Positions 34,959 through 48,154 of a DNA stretch of 64,000 nucleotides are shown in pieces (the first letter of the stretch is position 1; the number at the start of each line of letters is the position of its first letter). The notes beneath the pieces were generated by a model. That model saw nothing but the letters and a program-made list of their open reading frames with translations. It had not been told where the DNA came from and searched no databases. A program made the position numbers and the translations under genes. This DNA comes from Chromera velia (Eukaryota > Sar > Chromeraceae): NCBI GenBank assembly GCA_018398765.1, contig JAHBMJ010004158.1, positions 1 through 64,000 on the forward strand, in the 5' to 3' direction.

Positions 34959-35163
34959 TCTCTTCTCTCTCTGAGAAGTTTATGTGAGGTTCGTCGCTCC
35001 TGAGGTGACAGACCTGTCTTCCTCCCATCTGCATGACTACAGCTTTCTTTCTTCTCCTTTTTTTCTCTTTGACGCTGTTTCAATCCAGACCATTGCAACC
35101 TCCACTGGCCCCTCTCTGTGGATTCACGTCTCCACTCCTTCCTTCATTCATTCATTGATTCAT
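33507..35163. other. Spacer with CT microsatellites
   Basis: No gene seen. (CT)n tracts at about 34590-34632 and 34920-34966. The 3' end of the next minus-strand gene begins at 35164. Confidence 0.5.
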
Positions 35164-37584
35164 TCAACCCACAAAGGACCCCAAGTGATCCCCTGACCCC
35201 CCCAGCTTCGGAAGATTCTGCTGGGGGGGAGATCCAAGCTGAGAGGGTCTATACTTGGATTCTATTACCGACATCAGGTTGTTGTTCAGCTCTGCCTGCA
35301 TCAACTGTTGCAGCGTCTCTGCGTCTGTCATCGATACCTTGTGTCTTTTGAACACAGGCTTCCTTCGCGTCTCCTCGACCAGCTTGGGCTCCTCACAGGT
35401 CCCGCAGTGGCGGCGCTCCCCTCCGAACCACCCCCCTCCCAGCATCTTGCAGTCGCAGGGGAAGCTCCGGGTACCTGATTGGGCGGTTCGAAGTTTTTAA
35501 GGGAACAAAGTGGGTACGGGGAGGAGAGACACCATACGAAATGAATAACAGACAGAAAGGATAACTTGCCACTTGACACATGCATGTCCCTCCTTCTCGT
35601 CTTCTCGTTCTGGCCCTAGAGAGACAGGACTGCTTTGACTCGCTGCGTGAGGGCACAACTGATCGAAGGACCTCTTTCGCTCGGCCCACACTGAAATCAC
35701 TTATCAAATGATCAGCAGACATGAATGTCTCGTTGAACTCATCCCATGTGTTTGAAAACAAGAACTGCACACAAACAGCAACAACCCATGCTTTCATCTG
35801 CTGACTCGACCAACCCACCCACCCACCCACTCACGACCTAACACACCCACCGACTGACCCTTGACAACCGTCACCGTCTCCTCATCCCACCCCACCAGCT
35901 CCTCGTCAAGCATCAGGTGAATAGACGACACGCCCACACAGGAGAACCAGGTGCCCTCCGTGGCCTCCTCCCGATGCATCATGCCCCCGTCCTGAGGGGG
36001 GTAGAAGCTCGGCCGTTTCTCTGCGTAGACGGTGGAGTAGAAGGCTTTGTAGTAATGGGCCTTGCCTTTGTCGACTGAATCAATCACGCTGTTTGCGTAC
36101 GCATCGCTGGCCTCGTGTTCACCGTCATTCGCAGCTACCTGGTCAGCCAAGAGTTCTGCAACGTCGGCAGGAAGACGTCTGAGGGTTAGGCGTTTCCTCA
36201 CAGCATCCTGTAGTCCCTCTCTGCGTGTGTTCTTGAGGCAAAAAGCCCCAGAGACAGAACGCTTTTGAAAGATGGGCAACTGTTTCACACGCTGCAACGA
36301 CTGCAAGTCACTGAACGACACAACGGCGTTTTGAGTGACATACTCTGCCACACCTCTTTTCGGTTTGGCAAGTACGATCTCTGTGTGGGCCTCGTACCGC
36401 TTCTCACTCTCCATCTGCCAATAGGTTCGCAGTGCAAACGGAATGGCTACCAGAATAACCATCGCACAGATGAGAATCGCCAATTTGGCCTTGAACAAGT
36501 GATGCGCAACTGTCTGGAGACCCTTCTGCACTGCGCAGAAGCAAGAACTGCACGCACGGCACATCTGTGCTCCCCCACTCTTGAACACCCTCACAAATTG
36601 CCGGGAGCCGGCAGCCACGCCTGTCTGAGTCCTTCTGCCACACTTTGCGGCGCCGCTCCTGACAGCCAGGGCTCCTGCAGAACCCCCTTTCCAGACATAC
36701 AGCGTCGCCGACCTGCAAGCTGCGTAGCTTGCAGACACAGCAGCACGAAGGCCAGCCCACACAGAGCAAACCCCGACACACGCACCTGTGGACACACAAA
36801 CCACCACAGCGCTGCAGCCTGCATAGGTCCAAAACACAGAGGCACAGATAGAGGTCCACACAAATCGGACCCCAACTGACATGCCTGTCCACACACCTCT
36901 CAGCACTGCCTTGCTACCTCCGCAACCCATGGAAAGGGCGGCAGAGAGGAAGGTCCACAGCGCGCAGACCCCCACGGAGACGCCTCGCGCCCCTCCAACC
37001 GCTGCTGCCTTGCAAAAGGCACAGCAGCTGGAGGTGGTGGAGCGCACAAACCCCCATACACACCTGGCCCCGACCGTGACGCCTGTCCCTACATATCGCG
37101 CCACTGCGCAGACTTTGTCATAGACAGAACGGGTACAGAGGGCGGTGAATTTGCATATGGCACGCACACCTGCCAAGAAGGCCTTCCACGCTGCGGCCAA
37201 ACCAGAGGCCAGAGTCTGTCCGAGGAATTTGAGGCCCTTCCAGACTGCCACAAGAGCTCTGACGGGCAGCATGAGAAGATGCCACAGTGCCCCCAGCACA
37301 GAGAGAAGGAGACGGGAGGCCCCCTCATTGACTGTAACGCACAAGGATCGACGCGGACCTGCCGAGTCGACAGGAACATTTTCGGACTCGTCGTGATCTG
37401 ACTGATTTGCTTCATTGGGAGGAGACGGCGTCTCTTGTGGGGGGATCTTTCCCTTTCTTGCGCGGAGGCGACTTCCCCCTCTTTCTGGTCTTTCCGGCGT
37501 CGTCTCTTCATCGGACTCTCGAGAGATCACGAGGACACCAGAGTCTGAGAACTCATCGTCCTCTCTCTCCCTGAATTTCCCCAT
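35164..37584 (-). CDS. Single-pass membrane protein with Cys/Trp-rich ~33-residue repeats (paralog A)
   Basis: Two exons, 37584-35859 and 35474-35164, joined in phase 1 (AAG G|GTCAGT ... AATCAG|GTACCC); 678 residues. The N-terminal ~80 residues are charged. Residues about 100-350 carry a degenerate repeat of about 33 residues of the form V-x-x-G-x-x-V-G-x-x-x-V-W followed by a Cys pair (for example GTGVTVGARCVW, GMSVGVRFVW, GACVGVCSVW). A strong membrane segment spans about 368-388 (LAILICAMVILVAIPFAL). The C-terminal ~290 residues match the neighbouring gene at 38227-40184 along their length: an (L/V)LxKP motif, LPIFQKR, GLQDAVRKRL, DQVAANDGE, SCVGVSS and, in exon 2, CxC and CGTCEEPKL. The paired Cys suggest a lumenal or extracellular C-terminus. 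I recognise no known family. Confidence 0.8.
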
Positions 37585-38226
37585 ATCTATCTCGATACCT
37601 CGGAATCCGTTCAGGAGGAGGCGACAAGCGTTGAAGCAGAAGGATTCACCGGCAAGTCAAGGGGAGCTCTGCAGCAAGAATCCATTGACGATTTCAACAG
37701 CGAGTCACTCAGGCTGAATCCTCATCTAGCTGAAAGCTTTGCAGCGAAAGGCTTCAAAAGAGTTGGAGATCGAAGCTCCTCACATTGACGTGCATGAATG
37801 TGCATGTGTGCGCAGTCTCCGAGATTGAAGTGGCAACACTCCGTGCGAGTAATCCCGCGCCGGCCCGGCTGCAATGATGAAATATGATGAATGCATGAAA
37901 TGGGGAAGAAGCGATTCAATTTGTGCCCCCCAAGCATTTTTTGCGGGGGCATGCATGCAGGCGGCGCGCGCCTTAACTCTGCATGCTGAATTTAAACTCG
38001 ACTAGAAAAACTCGACTTAATTCCAACAGACTGTTTTAATACTGTTCTACAGCAAGAGAACTCTCTGACTCAAAGACTCTGTGTGTCTCTCTCTCTCTGA
38101 GTCTCTCACCTATGTAGTCTCCCTCCCTGAAGAACGCAGATTTGACGTCGACGGCCTTCGACCGTGTATATGAGAGCCTCCTAGGTTCTTTCGAGACCGC
38201 GTGCTCTCTCCGCATTGCCGTTGAAC
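37585..38226. promoter_or_regulatory. Shared region between head-to-head paralogs
   Basis: 641 bp separate the two divergent ATGs, so both promoters must lie here or within the 5' exons. It contains an inverted repeat TGCCCCC...GGGGGCA (about 37924-37951), a GGCGCGCGCC palindrome and a TGCATGCA motif at about 37952. Function is inferred from position. Confidence 0.45.
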
Positions 38227-39597
38227 ATGACCAAGAAGACCATAAAGAGGAACACCAAGCCGTCCGCTCGAAAGAGAGGCGGGCACCCCACCACTCGCCC
38301 AAAGCGCGGTGGCCAGTCGGGCGTGCAGTCCCCTGTCTGTTTCGTTCGCTCTGCCGTCTCCCGTCTCTTGAGTCCAGTCGATGATCAGAACGAAGGGCAT
38401 GCGGGGCGCGAGGAGGACAGTGCCCGTCCCTTCCCCATTCAGCTGCCTGAGATGGACGGTACTCTTTGCTCTTTTTCATTGGGCTTCGTGCAAATGTTGC
38501 GTACATACATACCCTTGGTGATCTTCGTCCTTGTAGTCGCTGTGTTTGCCACTGGGTTCTCTTTTTGGAACTCTACGCGGATGGAGGCAGAAAGCCGAGC
38601 AGAGGCGCGGACAGCGGACTTGCTCTGCAAGCCCAAGAAGTTAGTGGGTGACTATGTTGAGCAGAACTGGATCGCGTCGTTTCACGACTCCCAGTCTCTT
38701 CACAGAGTCAGACAGCTACCCATCTACCAAAAACGGTTTGCATCGGGTGCCTTTTGTGTCAGTAATATAAGAAGCGGAGGGCTGCAGGATGCCGTCAGGA
38801 AGAGGCTGAAGGCAAAAGGACTTCCTACAGATGTTGCGGATCTCCTGGCGGAGCAGGTGGCGGCAAACGACGGAGAGCAGGAGGCCAGCGACACCTTCGT
38901 GAACAGCACAGTGGACTCAGTCAGCAACGGCAAGGCACACCACTACCGCGCTTTCTATTCCACCGTGTTTGCAAAGGGGATGCCTACTGAGGGTACACAC
39001 AGAGAGCCTGTTGGAACGTGGGTATCCTGTGTTGGTGTTTCGTCCATTGAAGTGATGTTGGACGAAGAGCTGGCGGCATGGGAGGAATATACAGTGAAAG
39101 TCAAACGAGGTCGGTCAGCCTGCGTTCAGCAATCAGTCTGGCTTGGTTACTCTTTCCATTTCCAGGAGTTGTTTCTGTCTTTCTGTCACATTCTAGGGCG
39201 CCTTCCTTTTTGGAGCTCTTCCTTCTTGCACTCTTTTCACGTGAGCTAGTGCCGCGTCCCCGGTTTCCCGTCTCCGATTCCAATTTATCCGTCGGCTTTT
39301 GGTCTTTTGGTCCTTTGTCCCCTTCCTCATTCCGTGTTCAGCCACTGAATTCCCTGTACATGCAAAACCCTTCAGAAAGGGATTCTTCTTGTGCCCTCTC
39401 CAAATTCGCCTGCGATTGTTTTTGATCGCGTCTCAATATTCTCTTCCACACTCTTCGATCCTGAGGTTTTCTGCTTCTCTTTGTTGTTGTCCTTTCTTGC
39501 ATCCTTCCTTCTCTCGCTCCCTCCTGCACTTCTTCCTTCCTTGATTTTCTTTCTTTCTGTTTCTTTCCTTTCTTTCTTTCTTTCTTTTTTTTTTCAT

Positions 39598-39633
<36 letters not shown>

Positions 39634-40184
39634 TTTTTTTTCATTCTTTCTTCCTTCTTTCCTTCCGTCTTTGCTGGCTTCCTTTTCTCATGCCCATATT
39701 CTCGCCTCCCCTCTTGTTGCTCCTTTTTTCCTTGGCTTCTCGTCCCTTCTGTTCTTCCTTCATTGGCAGGCTGACTGAGGATATGAGGGCATAAACGCCA
39801 TACCGCTTGTCTTCATCCGTTGTGCCCTAGCCCATATCCGGTTTTCTGTCTGGCGTCTTGGAACTGCACTCTTCACATTTTCTTCTCGTGTCACACCCTG
39901 CAGGAACCCGAAAATTTCCGTGCCAGTGCATCACGATACGTGGGTGGTTTGGATCTGAGGTCAAGTGTGGTACCTGTGAGGAACCCGAGCTGGCCACCGA
40001 GACGCTTAGAAAGCCAGTCTTCAAGAGGCACGCACTGTCCGTGGAGGATGCGTTCACTCTCCAACAACTGATGCAAGCAGAGTTGAACAACAACCTGCTG
40101 TCAGTGATTGAAGCAAGACACAGACCTCAATTGCGACTCACGGCGTCTCCTGGCAGCTTGCATCCGGACAACAGATTTCTATAG
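38227..40184 (+). CDS. Single-pass membrane protein (paralog B)
   Basis: Two exons, 38227-39109 and 39904-40184, joined in phase 1 (CGA G|GTCGGT ... CTGCAG|GAACCC); 387 residues. The intron position and phase are identical to paralog A. Basic N-terminus (MTKKTIKRNT), one membrane segment at about 94-115 (IPLVIFVLVVAVFATGFSF), then the shared domain: DLLCKPKK, LPIYQKRFASGAFC, GLQDAVRKRL, EQVAANDGEQ, SCVGVSSIEVMLDEEL and, in exon 2, PCQC, KCGTCEEPEL and LMQAELNNNLLSVIE. It lacks the ~33-residue repeats of paralog A. Positively charged residues before the membrane segment suggest N-in, C-out topology. The conserved Cys could be disulfide-bonded or metal-binding. No known family is recognised. 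The ATG at 38227 is the first in frame. Confidence 0.82.
39540..39680 (+). repeat. (TTTC)n microsatellite in paralog B intron
   Basis: Pyrimidine-only repeats on the sense strand, interrupted by two T9/T10 runs. It lies upstream of the 3' splice site at 39903. Confidence 0.9.
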
Positions 40185-41633
40185 ATTGACGGCGGGGGCT
40201 CGGGGGGGATACATAGCAACTTTGTAGGATAAGCCAGGAGCTGATTTTCGCCGATGTAGAGAGAGCTTTAGAGCTTGATGAGGTGCAGAGAACTGACTGG
40301 AAGGAGCTCGTTTCAATCTGATCCATCGATATGTGTTAAGCTCTAAGCAAGGCTCGCAGCCTTAGAACAGGCTCTTAGTTACGAAAAAATGGAGGGAAGA
40401 ATCGTAGCTTCAATGGTTCGGCTGTACTTGCTTGTGCATATACAATTAAAACGTAACAAAGCGATATGCAATTAAAAAGCTGTGTTGATAGTGCAAAGTA
40501 GTATATGCTCTCTAGAATACTTTTTTAGATACTATTAAATTAATAATAATTAATTAAGGGTGCAATCTATTGTGTGACAGTTCGTGACAACTAGAGTACC
40601 ATGCTAGGTACCATGCAGTAGTAGGAAAACTTATTTTGTAAGCAGTCAATGCTTTAATGATCTTTAAGGTCTTTTTCAGCTTTTTGAAACGATAATTTCA
40701 TTCCTTCACTCTATAGCCTTCACTTCTTCTTTTCTTCGTTCTGATCTACATTCTGAATCTCTGATAATTGATTGATTGATTTTGATTGATTGATATGTTC
40801 CACCCTAAGGCCTTCCCGCTATGTCTATCTGTCGCCAGAGCTAGCAGGGCGTGGCGTTCCCCAGCCTAAGCTGAGGTATCAGACCCCGCCCTTGGGGCCC
40901 GCCAGAGTCTGTTGCCCTGACCGCTGCTGCATGATTATTCATTGTTTGAGCCACGGCTCTGGATCCGTATTGGCTTTCCGGCCTGAAAATCGATCTGAAA
41001 CGGCATGCGATTTAGGCTTCCTCACTCTTCCTGTTCGCTTTATCAATCTTCTTCTGCAGCTCCCTCCTTCCCTACTCTAACGCTCCTTCAGTCGTCTCTA
41101 AGTTATCAATCGTCTCCTCATATTCTTTTGTTAGTCTCAATCTCGATCGCCCGCTGCCTTCCGGTGATTCTTGCATGTCTGGCTGCCAGAGCGTGTCTCT
41201 TTCTATGTCCGTACCGTCCTGGACACTCCTTAAACACCCTCCGTCTGAATGACGCCCATCCTAAAAACTCATCTACTGCGGTATGACATTTATTTAACAA
41301 AAAGCAGAAAAGCGTCCAGTTGTCTCTTTTTCCCTCTTCTCTGTTGAGCCTTTTTCTTTCTATGGATGCCTTTCTGGCTCTTTCTTCCATCTTGCTGTCC
41401 CATTTCTTTTCTATCTTCCTGAACATCTCTGCTCTCTCTCTCAGAGACTGTCAAAAACAGGATATTCTATCATCAGATGGATTTCGTCTTCCACCACCTC
41501 GATTCCCAACCACCCTCGACAGAACTGGCATTTCCTTTTCTATAACGGCACCTTCTCTCCCCCCCTTAGTACCGGAATTTTTCCTTGAGTCGCAGCCACA
41601 GCCCTGTCTCCCACCCTATATGCTGTTCTCCTC
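40185..41633. other. No gene seen
   Basis: AT-rich to about 40780, with short frames only afterwards. The minus-strand frame at 41118-41426 is Lys/Arg rich and may be a 3' extension of the retroelement that follows, but it has no motif. Confidence 0.45.
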
Positions 41634-44222
41634 CTATGTTCCGATCGCGGTGCCACTCTCGATCGTATAGCAAAAAGGGGCTCTCCCTATTCTCTCTCTG
41701 TCTATTTTCATTATCGAGCTAACCTTTCTACCTACTCTGTCTTCAAACAAAGAGAGGTGGAGACGGTTTCTGTTTAAGACCTTTCTGTACACGTCAGCCA
41801 TCATCACTCCTGTCAGTTTTGCCTTCTCCTGACTGTTCTTCTCTCTTATGTTTCTTTTTATTCTATGTGCAAACGCCTCTCTCTTTTTCTCGTCTAGCTC
41901 ATTTTTTGTTCTCTTCAGCAGCCATCTCTCTATCCCGTCCACTCTTTCGTTAACTACCTGTGTTCTTCTCTGCTGTGCGCTTCCTTTTAGTCTTTTTCTA
42001 GGTCTTTCTTTTGTAAAAGGATGCATTCCTCTATTTGTGTAGAGTGCCTGTGCATATTGCTTCAGATGAGGGAAAAAATGAAAAGGATGCATTCTTCTCC
42101 CCCCCCCATTTCATTTTCTATCCCCTCTCTCAAGCATGTGAGGATTGCCTGCCCTACCGCTTCGTTTCTTTTCTTCTTTAAAGCCTTCCTTACCCACCAG
42201 ATTGTTCTAGAAGCCACTTCAAGATCGATCGGAATGAAACCTCCTTCTATCATCAAGGTGTGACAGTCACAATTTTCTTTCTTTCTCAAACGCAAAACAA
42301 ACCTGATAAATCTCCTTTGCTTTTCGTCAAATTTTGCATATGCGCTATTTGGGCATGGATGGATTTCGCATTCATACAACCACTGTGATATGGCGCGCAC
42401 TGTCTCTTTAAATACATTGAAGCAATCAGTGGGTAGAATCCCTCCCTCCCTTCTTATCTTCCCCATCAGTCCCTGCATGTATCTCTCTGCTTTGATTGAC
42501 CACGCCTCTATTATGGTCTCTAGGTTGCAGTCGGCGAATAGGACTAGTCCCAGATAGGGTTGCTCTCTTGCTTCTTTCATCACTATCTCCCCCAGTTTAA
42601 CTTCTTCTTTCTCTTTTGATGCGATGCGGCTAAACTGGACCAATCTTGATTTATCAAAAAATAGAAGACGGAGAGGTTGAACTTCTACAAAAGCTATAGG
42701 TTTTGAAAGAAGAAGGTTCAACTGTCTATCTAAGGATTCGAGGAGTGTTGTGTCATCTGCAAACAGAGGGGTAAGGAAATCGACCCACCTCCCATTTTTT
42801 CCTGCCGGCACCTTTGGCCTCTGTCTGTCGGTCTATCGTCTCTGTCCTCTCCTCTTTCCTACTTCCTCTGGCAAGTCATGTATGTACACAGAGTAAAGGG
42901 AAAGGCCGCTTAGGCCTCCTTGCTTGAGTCTTTTGTCTTCTGGGTACCATATGCTCGTTCCCTTCACCCGTGCCCTCACTTTTTCCAGAGAGGCCTCAAT
43001 CCATCTGATCAGACCTTCCTCCATCCCTGCCTTTCTCAATTTCTTTTTCAACTTTTCCAGCCTCACTTCGTCGAAAGCCCATGTGAAGTCAACAAAGGCA
43101 ACACTCAGTAATTCCATTCGAGTAATAAGGAACAGCAAAAGAAAAATTGCATCGTATGTGCCTGCCTTTTTCTTGTATACAAACTGTCATGGCGTCTGTC
43201 TGGCTTCCTTCTCTACCTTCGTTATTATGATCATGTCCCCCCATTTCGTATCTGCTACCACCAGGTGCACTCCGCTCCATCCCCTAAGCAGTGCAAGTGA
43301 CTTACACGGTTTTGGAAGAGCCGTCACCGGCAAGTCGTTCCACCCTTTCAGCCACCAGCCGAAACGATATGCAATATTAATTAACAAAACATACAAAAAT
43401 ACCAGCTCAGTCAATTTTTCCATCGTTTTTAGCATTCCTGGGGGCATTCCGTCTTTCCCAATGGCCTTTCTGGGGTTGTTTACTCTTTTCATTGCCTTTT
43501 TTACCTCCTTCTCCTCTGCTATGTGCCATCCTTTCTCCTTAATCGCTCTACTCACTGTCATTTTTCCTTCTTATTCCCTCTTTCTCTCTTCTTTCTCTTC
43601 CTGACAGTGTGGCAGCTCATACATTTGTTTGAAACCTTCTGCTACCTGCTTGAGCGTTATGCTGTCTTTTGTTTTTCTTAGTGCTGCCCTCCTGTCTTCC
43701 TCATCAAGTCTCCTCCACACCTTCTAGCAGCCTCCTTCATTTATTTTAGCTCTTATGTTCTTCACCTTTCTCTTTTCTGCCTTCCGTTGCTCTGAAACTC
43801 TCATCACTGCGTTTGTCAGCGCTCTCTCTATCATGACTAACTGTTAAAACTTTTCTCCTCTCCTCGTATACCTGTTTCAATCTTTCTCCTTCCTGAGCTG
43901 AGGTGCTGCTCTCCTTTTCTCGTTTATCCCTCTACTCTTTTTCTGCTTTCAGGCCTCTGATTTCCTCTCTCACTTTTCTGTTTATTCTTCTGAGTTTTCT
44001 TATTTGCTTTCTTCCTTCCCCTTTCAGCGCTTTTGCTGGCTCTTCTTTCCTCTCCCTTTTTCTTTCTTCTTTCTTCTCCTTCCCTGTTACCCACATGAAG
44101 GTTTTCTCTCTGATGTGTTGGATTTTCTGGTATGTTTCGTCGAGCAAGTCTTTCTTTATTTCTTCTTCCTCTTCCATATCCATTGCTTTCTGAAAGACCT
44201 CACTCACTTTTTCTTTCTTCAC
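41634..44222 (-). mobile_element. Non-LTR (LINE-type) retrotransposon, decayed
   Basis: Minus-strand reverse transcriptase of the LINE type. In order: VKKAMKRVNNPRKAIGKDGM (N-terminal RT motif), AFVDFTWAFDEV (catalytic Asp), QGGLSGLSLYSVYIHDL and FADDTTLLE (catalytic xADD). The RT pieces 43561-43187, 43138-42833 and 42811-42062 share one frame and are separated by TGA (43187) and TAG (42833). An upstream Lys/Glu-rich coiled frame (44222-43932) and a downstream basic frame (42092-41634) probably belong to it. No endonuclease domain was found, so the element appears 5' truncated or too decayed there. Confidence 0.8.
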
Positions 44223-47200
44223 TCTTTTCTGAAGCTTTTGGAGGTACCTCTCCTCTCCTTCCTTTGTGAGCGTTCCCTTCTATCTTGGCTTGATTTGATC
44301 TTCTTTTTTCTCGTTTTTCTTTCTCTTTTCCCTCTTTTTTATCTTTCTTCACCTATCTTTTCTTCTTTTCTTTTTCTTTTGTTCTTGGTTGGCTTCGTTC
44401 TCTTCCTCGTTTCCTTTTCCCTCGCCGATGAATATCACATGCTAGAGAACTTAAACTTAATTAGGTGATTCACAGTCACGATGTACATACCGTTCGTTTG
44501 TCTGTTTTGCAATATTTGCTAAAGCATTTGCTACAGTTGAGTCTAAAATTCAGTAAAGATGGTGCCATGTTCAACTTTTAGTATCATAGGCCTCTTTTAA
44601 TCTAGCTTTTAATAGTGATGCGAGCGCCTTCAAATACCTCTATAAGGGATTTAATATGCCGTTCTCAATCTGTAAACGGAACTTGGCTAGGAACTTGGCA
44701 ACTTACATGTTATATGCCCTGCAGTTGGCTAGAGCCCAGCTATAGTCCAAGTGGTGTGCTCACCACCGGTTTTACCTATCTCACTACTATTGAATCACTA
44801 GTTATGTCAATTTATTTAGTACTAGATTCATTAATTAGTAATTCAACAGTTATTCAAGTTTAAAATTTGTTATTTACAATCTAAGTAACAAACTAGGTTT
44901 TGATAGAAATTATATATATAAATGAATGAATGAATTAATGAATAAATGAATGAATGAATAAATGAATGACTAAGCCGATGGAGCTGAGCTCCTAGCAGTC
45001 CATGTCATGCACATGTTTTTGATTGAGCCTAGCTCTGAAGCAAGAGACTGTAGGCCATATATAAAAGATTATTTTTTTGTTCAGATTATAATAATATTAA
45101 AGGTCAGAGTCATGTCTCATTCATGAAAAGCTGCATGCGGAGTTGATCAATATCATTCGGTACCAGCCTACAATAAGCTCGAGTGTCGTATGAGTATCAA
45201 TATTATATCTGTGATGCTTCTTGCCCTAGAGGTATGCCGCCCTCGCTCCGGTGCTAGTTATGCCACCACTTTGTTATAAAGTCGCTTTTGCATAGGCAAA
45301 CTGGCACTTTTCTAAGGACCATGGACATTTGCGGAGTTCATTGGATTGAAACGGCTGTATAGCGAGTCCATGCCCTGGATATGTCTTCCAAAGTAGGACA
45401 GGAAGGCACCTGCAGACGCTCAGCCTGATCTCTTTTTGCTGCTTCCCCGTCCGATTCATAATCTGTCTTTTGCTGTACGTTGTTGTATAGTTACCCTGGC
45501 TAATATTTGATTATGGTCATGATCCAGGTCATCTTGCGTCTTATGGGTTTAGGTGAAGTAGGTGTCAGTATTGGTCTGTCGTTTATGAGTCCAACCTCCA
45601 TCAAATATCACGTTCTAGACTAAGATACTCGTTGTTGTCCCTGTTACTAGTTATTCAGGTTCAAAATTAATATCTCTAGGATTATCTTCAAGTCCATTGT
45701 ATTGAATCGTTGTCAATCTTTTTTTGTAGGATCTTCTATCGGTCCTTACATTTTTTTTTAGAATCCAGGTTTGGTTTCGTTAGGATACCGATTCATCCAG
45801 ATTCAGGTCACTATAGTTTAGACTAGGTTAGCCGAGAGGTTGGCTCTAGCTATATTTATAATTTATGATTGTCTTACCTCAGTTAGTTCACGTTCGTTTC
45901 TATGCACCTCTATGACGTGCTCCATGAGTAAATTTTTCCATTTTTAGCCCATTCTAAGCTAGATTCTAAGTTTTGCTGTCATTTTTCAGATAGTTTTACT
46001 ACTGTATAGGCAAATTCGATCACACTTGGAGACTTTACACTTAGTCTAGTGGAAATAATTGTAGAACCACGACTAGTTCGTATACCAAGACTTAGTTTGT
46101 ATACCAGAGAGTAGGTGTAGGTTAAAACTTTGTATAGTCGATATTTTATATATTCAACTTATAGTGAGTTGCAGACCAGCATCAGGTATACCGCCATCAT
46201 TTTTTATATTGTTGCTTTTGTATAAGCAATCTGTTGTTGTTGTACTCCGGGTTGCTCTGGGTATATTATTTTACTATTAGGTTGGACTAGAGAATTATGC
46301 TATCTTGTTAAAGATTATAATTATGTAACTGTATATGTTTATATTATAAGTTATCTATAGGCTAGTCCTCTTTTTCTGTCCTTTGCCCTTCCGTCACTTT
46401 GGTACCATATCCATATATAAAGGCCCCACTCCAAGAGTCCCCGAGCCAGAACTTTAGGATATTAACTGATGATTTAAGGTATCCGTGGTGATACCTCACC
46501 CCTCGCTGCCTTCAGCTCTATATATTTCGATGAAGCACTTCAGTTTTCCTGAATGTACGACGTGCAGTCTTCCTTAGAATCTTCTTTTTAGTGTGGTACA
46601 TGTTCCTGATGCTAACTGAGCCAACCATATCTTACAATATTTCTTGCAAACTCCCGTATGCAATCCTCTGAAGGCCTAGCAAACAACTTCTGCTTGTTTG
46701 CCTAGTTGTTTGCCCTTTTTTACTGAAAACACTTCCATGTGTTTTTTTTGGACTGTTTGAAATTCGTTTATATGTTTGTGAATCACATTTATGATCGGTC
46801 TCTCTTTCTGATCCACTGAGGAAAGAAAAAAATCGATGGCTACCTACATGGCTGTTATTATTAAATTGTTGCTCTAATAAAAGACGTCTAGATACTAGTT
46901 TGGATATTTACTCTGCAGGTGGCTCTATACCACTCTACTCTAATTGTCACTACTCTCTGTTAGCCACTCAGAGGTCGCGCGGCTCAGCTTCTCTCCCATG
47001 CAAGCCGTCGCACGGGCCTGGTCGGCCCAGATAGCATTAATGCATGCATGTGACACTGCGCACATATGTGTATGTGCATACATCTTACGGCATACAACGA
47101 TATATTGAGCGCACTTAGGCGCAGGCAATATGATCATGTAATCATTGAAGTACTGATTGAGTCAACCAGATGCATGCATGCATGTAGTCAGTATAGTAAA

Positions 47201-48154
47201 GACTATAAAGTAAGGGATGAAAGACCAAGAAAAAAGCCTGTAGAAGTATTCCTATATATTTCTATGTCTGATAAACTAAGTGTCAAACTTTAGGTCAAGC
47301 TTTCTACCTGGCTTTCTACTAATGAGCGGCATTATGAGCCCTGTTACGAAAAGTAGCCACTGCTAGCACTTTTTATTTGATGAACAAAGCCATTGAATTG
47401 TTGCTATCTTTTACTCCTGTTTAAATCTGTTTCAAAAAGAAAAAGATACAGAAGAAGAATTTAAAAGACGCAATTATTTATAAAGCTGACGTATTTTTTA
47501 TCGAATGTAGCACAGTTGCTGGCAGTAGCACTGCCGGGCTGGCATTGATTTGCATATAGTGTAAACTTGATCAATTACTAGACTAGATACAAACTGAATT
47601 TTCTATCATTTGATTTATTGAAACTAGTATTTAAGAAACTATTTTTTTATGATACAATATCATATTGAATTAGCAAATTTGTCAAAGCTAATTGTATGTA
47701 AAAATTCATTAAAATGACAAAAACCTCATCACTTGAGCTTAGTATCGTTTCTGATTTTGACGGACCAATGACGGTAAAAATTTGAGCTCTTAGTTATCCT
47801 TTTAGCTAGTCAGGGGGAGTTTTGAGTTTAGTGACCCTGTTGGTTCCCCTTTTTGCCAGTCTTATTCATCTTCTAGCTGCTGCCTTCTCTGCTGAGGCCC
47901 CTCGCCTTACCTCTCCCCCGCTGCAGCTCCCGCCTCATCCCCCTGAGGACCCCCTCCTAGTAAGACAGCTGTCAGAGTGTTGTTGCCTAGGTTGCTGCCC
48001 TGTGGTATGCCACTTGCAGCTTCCTTTGCATTGACACCTTCACCTATCATATGGTTTTACATTGAAGTTTTCTTAATTTATCAAAAGTGTTTTTTACCTA
48101 TTTTTACCTAGCTTTTTACATTGTAATGCCAGTAAGGATGATATCAAGGCATGT
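44223..48154. other. Long AT-rich region without a gene
   Basis: Nearly 4 kb with only short frames. It includes an AATG-type repeat at 44920-44970 and two related stretches around 45240-45300 and 46185-46230 ('ccgcc..' followed by 'gcttttg.ata.gcaa'), which suggest an old duplicated repeat. TGCATGCA motifs cluster near 47040-47190. Confidence 0.5.
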
